In this document: one piece after another, positions 5,727 to 5,812 of the stretch
How positions within the stretch are numbered: position 1 is the first letter of the stretch
How the letters are laid out: every line of letters begins with the position of its first letter
Assembly: GCA_000436755.1 (NCBI GenBank)
Contig: FR887258.1
Location: forward strand, 1 to 5,812
DNA from: Clostridium sp. CAG:253
Lineage (GTDB): Bacteria; Bacillota; Clostridia; Lachnospirales; Lachnospiraceae
DNA: 5,812 nucleotides
Reading direction: 5' to 3'
Translations under genes and position numbers: made by a program
Notes under the pieces: model-generated
Database searches by the model: none
Told to the model about the DNA's origin: nothing
Seen by the model: only the letters and a program-made list of their open reading frames with translations

Positions 5727-5754
5727 ATACTGTATAGTAATTCCTATACAGTAT
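5727..5754 (-). terminator. Perfect 11-base inverted repeat followed by a T-run on the minus strand
   Basis: ATACTGTATAG (5727-5737) pairs perfectly with CTATACAGTAT (5744-5754) around six bases. On the minus strand the stem runs directly into six T residues, as an intrinsic terminator would. The stem is AT-rich and therefore weak. A protein-binding operator upstream of the small frame at 5506-5629 is an equally reasonable reading. Confidence 0.45.
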
Positions 5755-5773
5755 AATCATGCACATATTACAA

Positions 5774-5804
5774 TAAAAAAAGAGCCCGACGCATCAAGCT
5801 CTTT
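5774..5804 (-). terminator. Intrinsic terminator of a gene beyond the right edge
   Basis: AAAGAGC (5779-5785) pairs with GCTCTTT (5798-5804). On the minus strand the stem is followed by further T residues (complement of 5774-5778). It would end a leftward transcript coming from outside the window. No part of that gene is visible in the last eight bases. Confidence 0.7.
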
Positions 5805-5812
5805 CAAGGTGT

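Noticed and set aside
1..5812. CRISPR array, tRNA, rRNA or known riboswitch
   Set aside because: No regularly spaced direct repeats, no cloverleaf-like segment and no conserved RNA motif were found on either strand.

Overview
The window is AT-rich, and every gene I can support lies on the minus strand, so transcription runs right to left. The base composition, strong AGGAGG-type ribosome binding sites, BspA-like leucine-rich repeat protein and IS630-type transposases suggest a clostridial Firmicute, most likely a gut or rumen Lachnospiraceae. That assignment is inference, since no phylogenetic marker is present.

Layout, in the direction of transcription. At the far right, a terminator (5774-5804) and a second hairpin with a T-run (5727-5754) close off an unseen neighbour. 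Next come a broken small reading frame with a very good ribosome binding site (5506-5629) and a decayed IS630-family transposase (4733-5442) that has a frameshift and an internal deletion. A well-formed promoter (4542-4570) follows. It is immediately interrupted by a complete IS630-family insertion sequence (3225-4511) with recognisable ends, a TA target duplication in a CTAG site and an apparently intact transposase (3241-4431). Beyond the insertion lie a strong ribosome binding site and a small reading frame with one in-frame stop (3120-3215).

The functional centre of the window is a probable two-gene unit. The first gene encodes a secreted helveticin J-like protein (1823-3049), related to class III (large, heat-labile) bacteriocins. 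Fifty-one bases later comes a secreted or surface protein with BspA-like repeats and a C-terminal fibronectin type III domain (395-1771). Behind it are the wreck of an Ig-like (Big_2-type) domain in three reading frames (132-394) and a strong terminator (88-122).

The picture is an accessory locus for exported proteins, eroded at both ends and invaded by two different IS630-type elements. Removing the intact insertion on paper joins the promoter to the ribosome binding site and small frame upstream of the helveticin-like gene. The insertion therefore probably changed how this export unit is expressed. No immunity or dedicated transport gene for the bacteriocin-like protein is visible.
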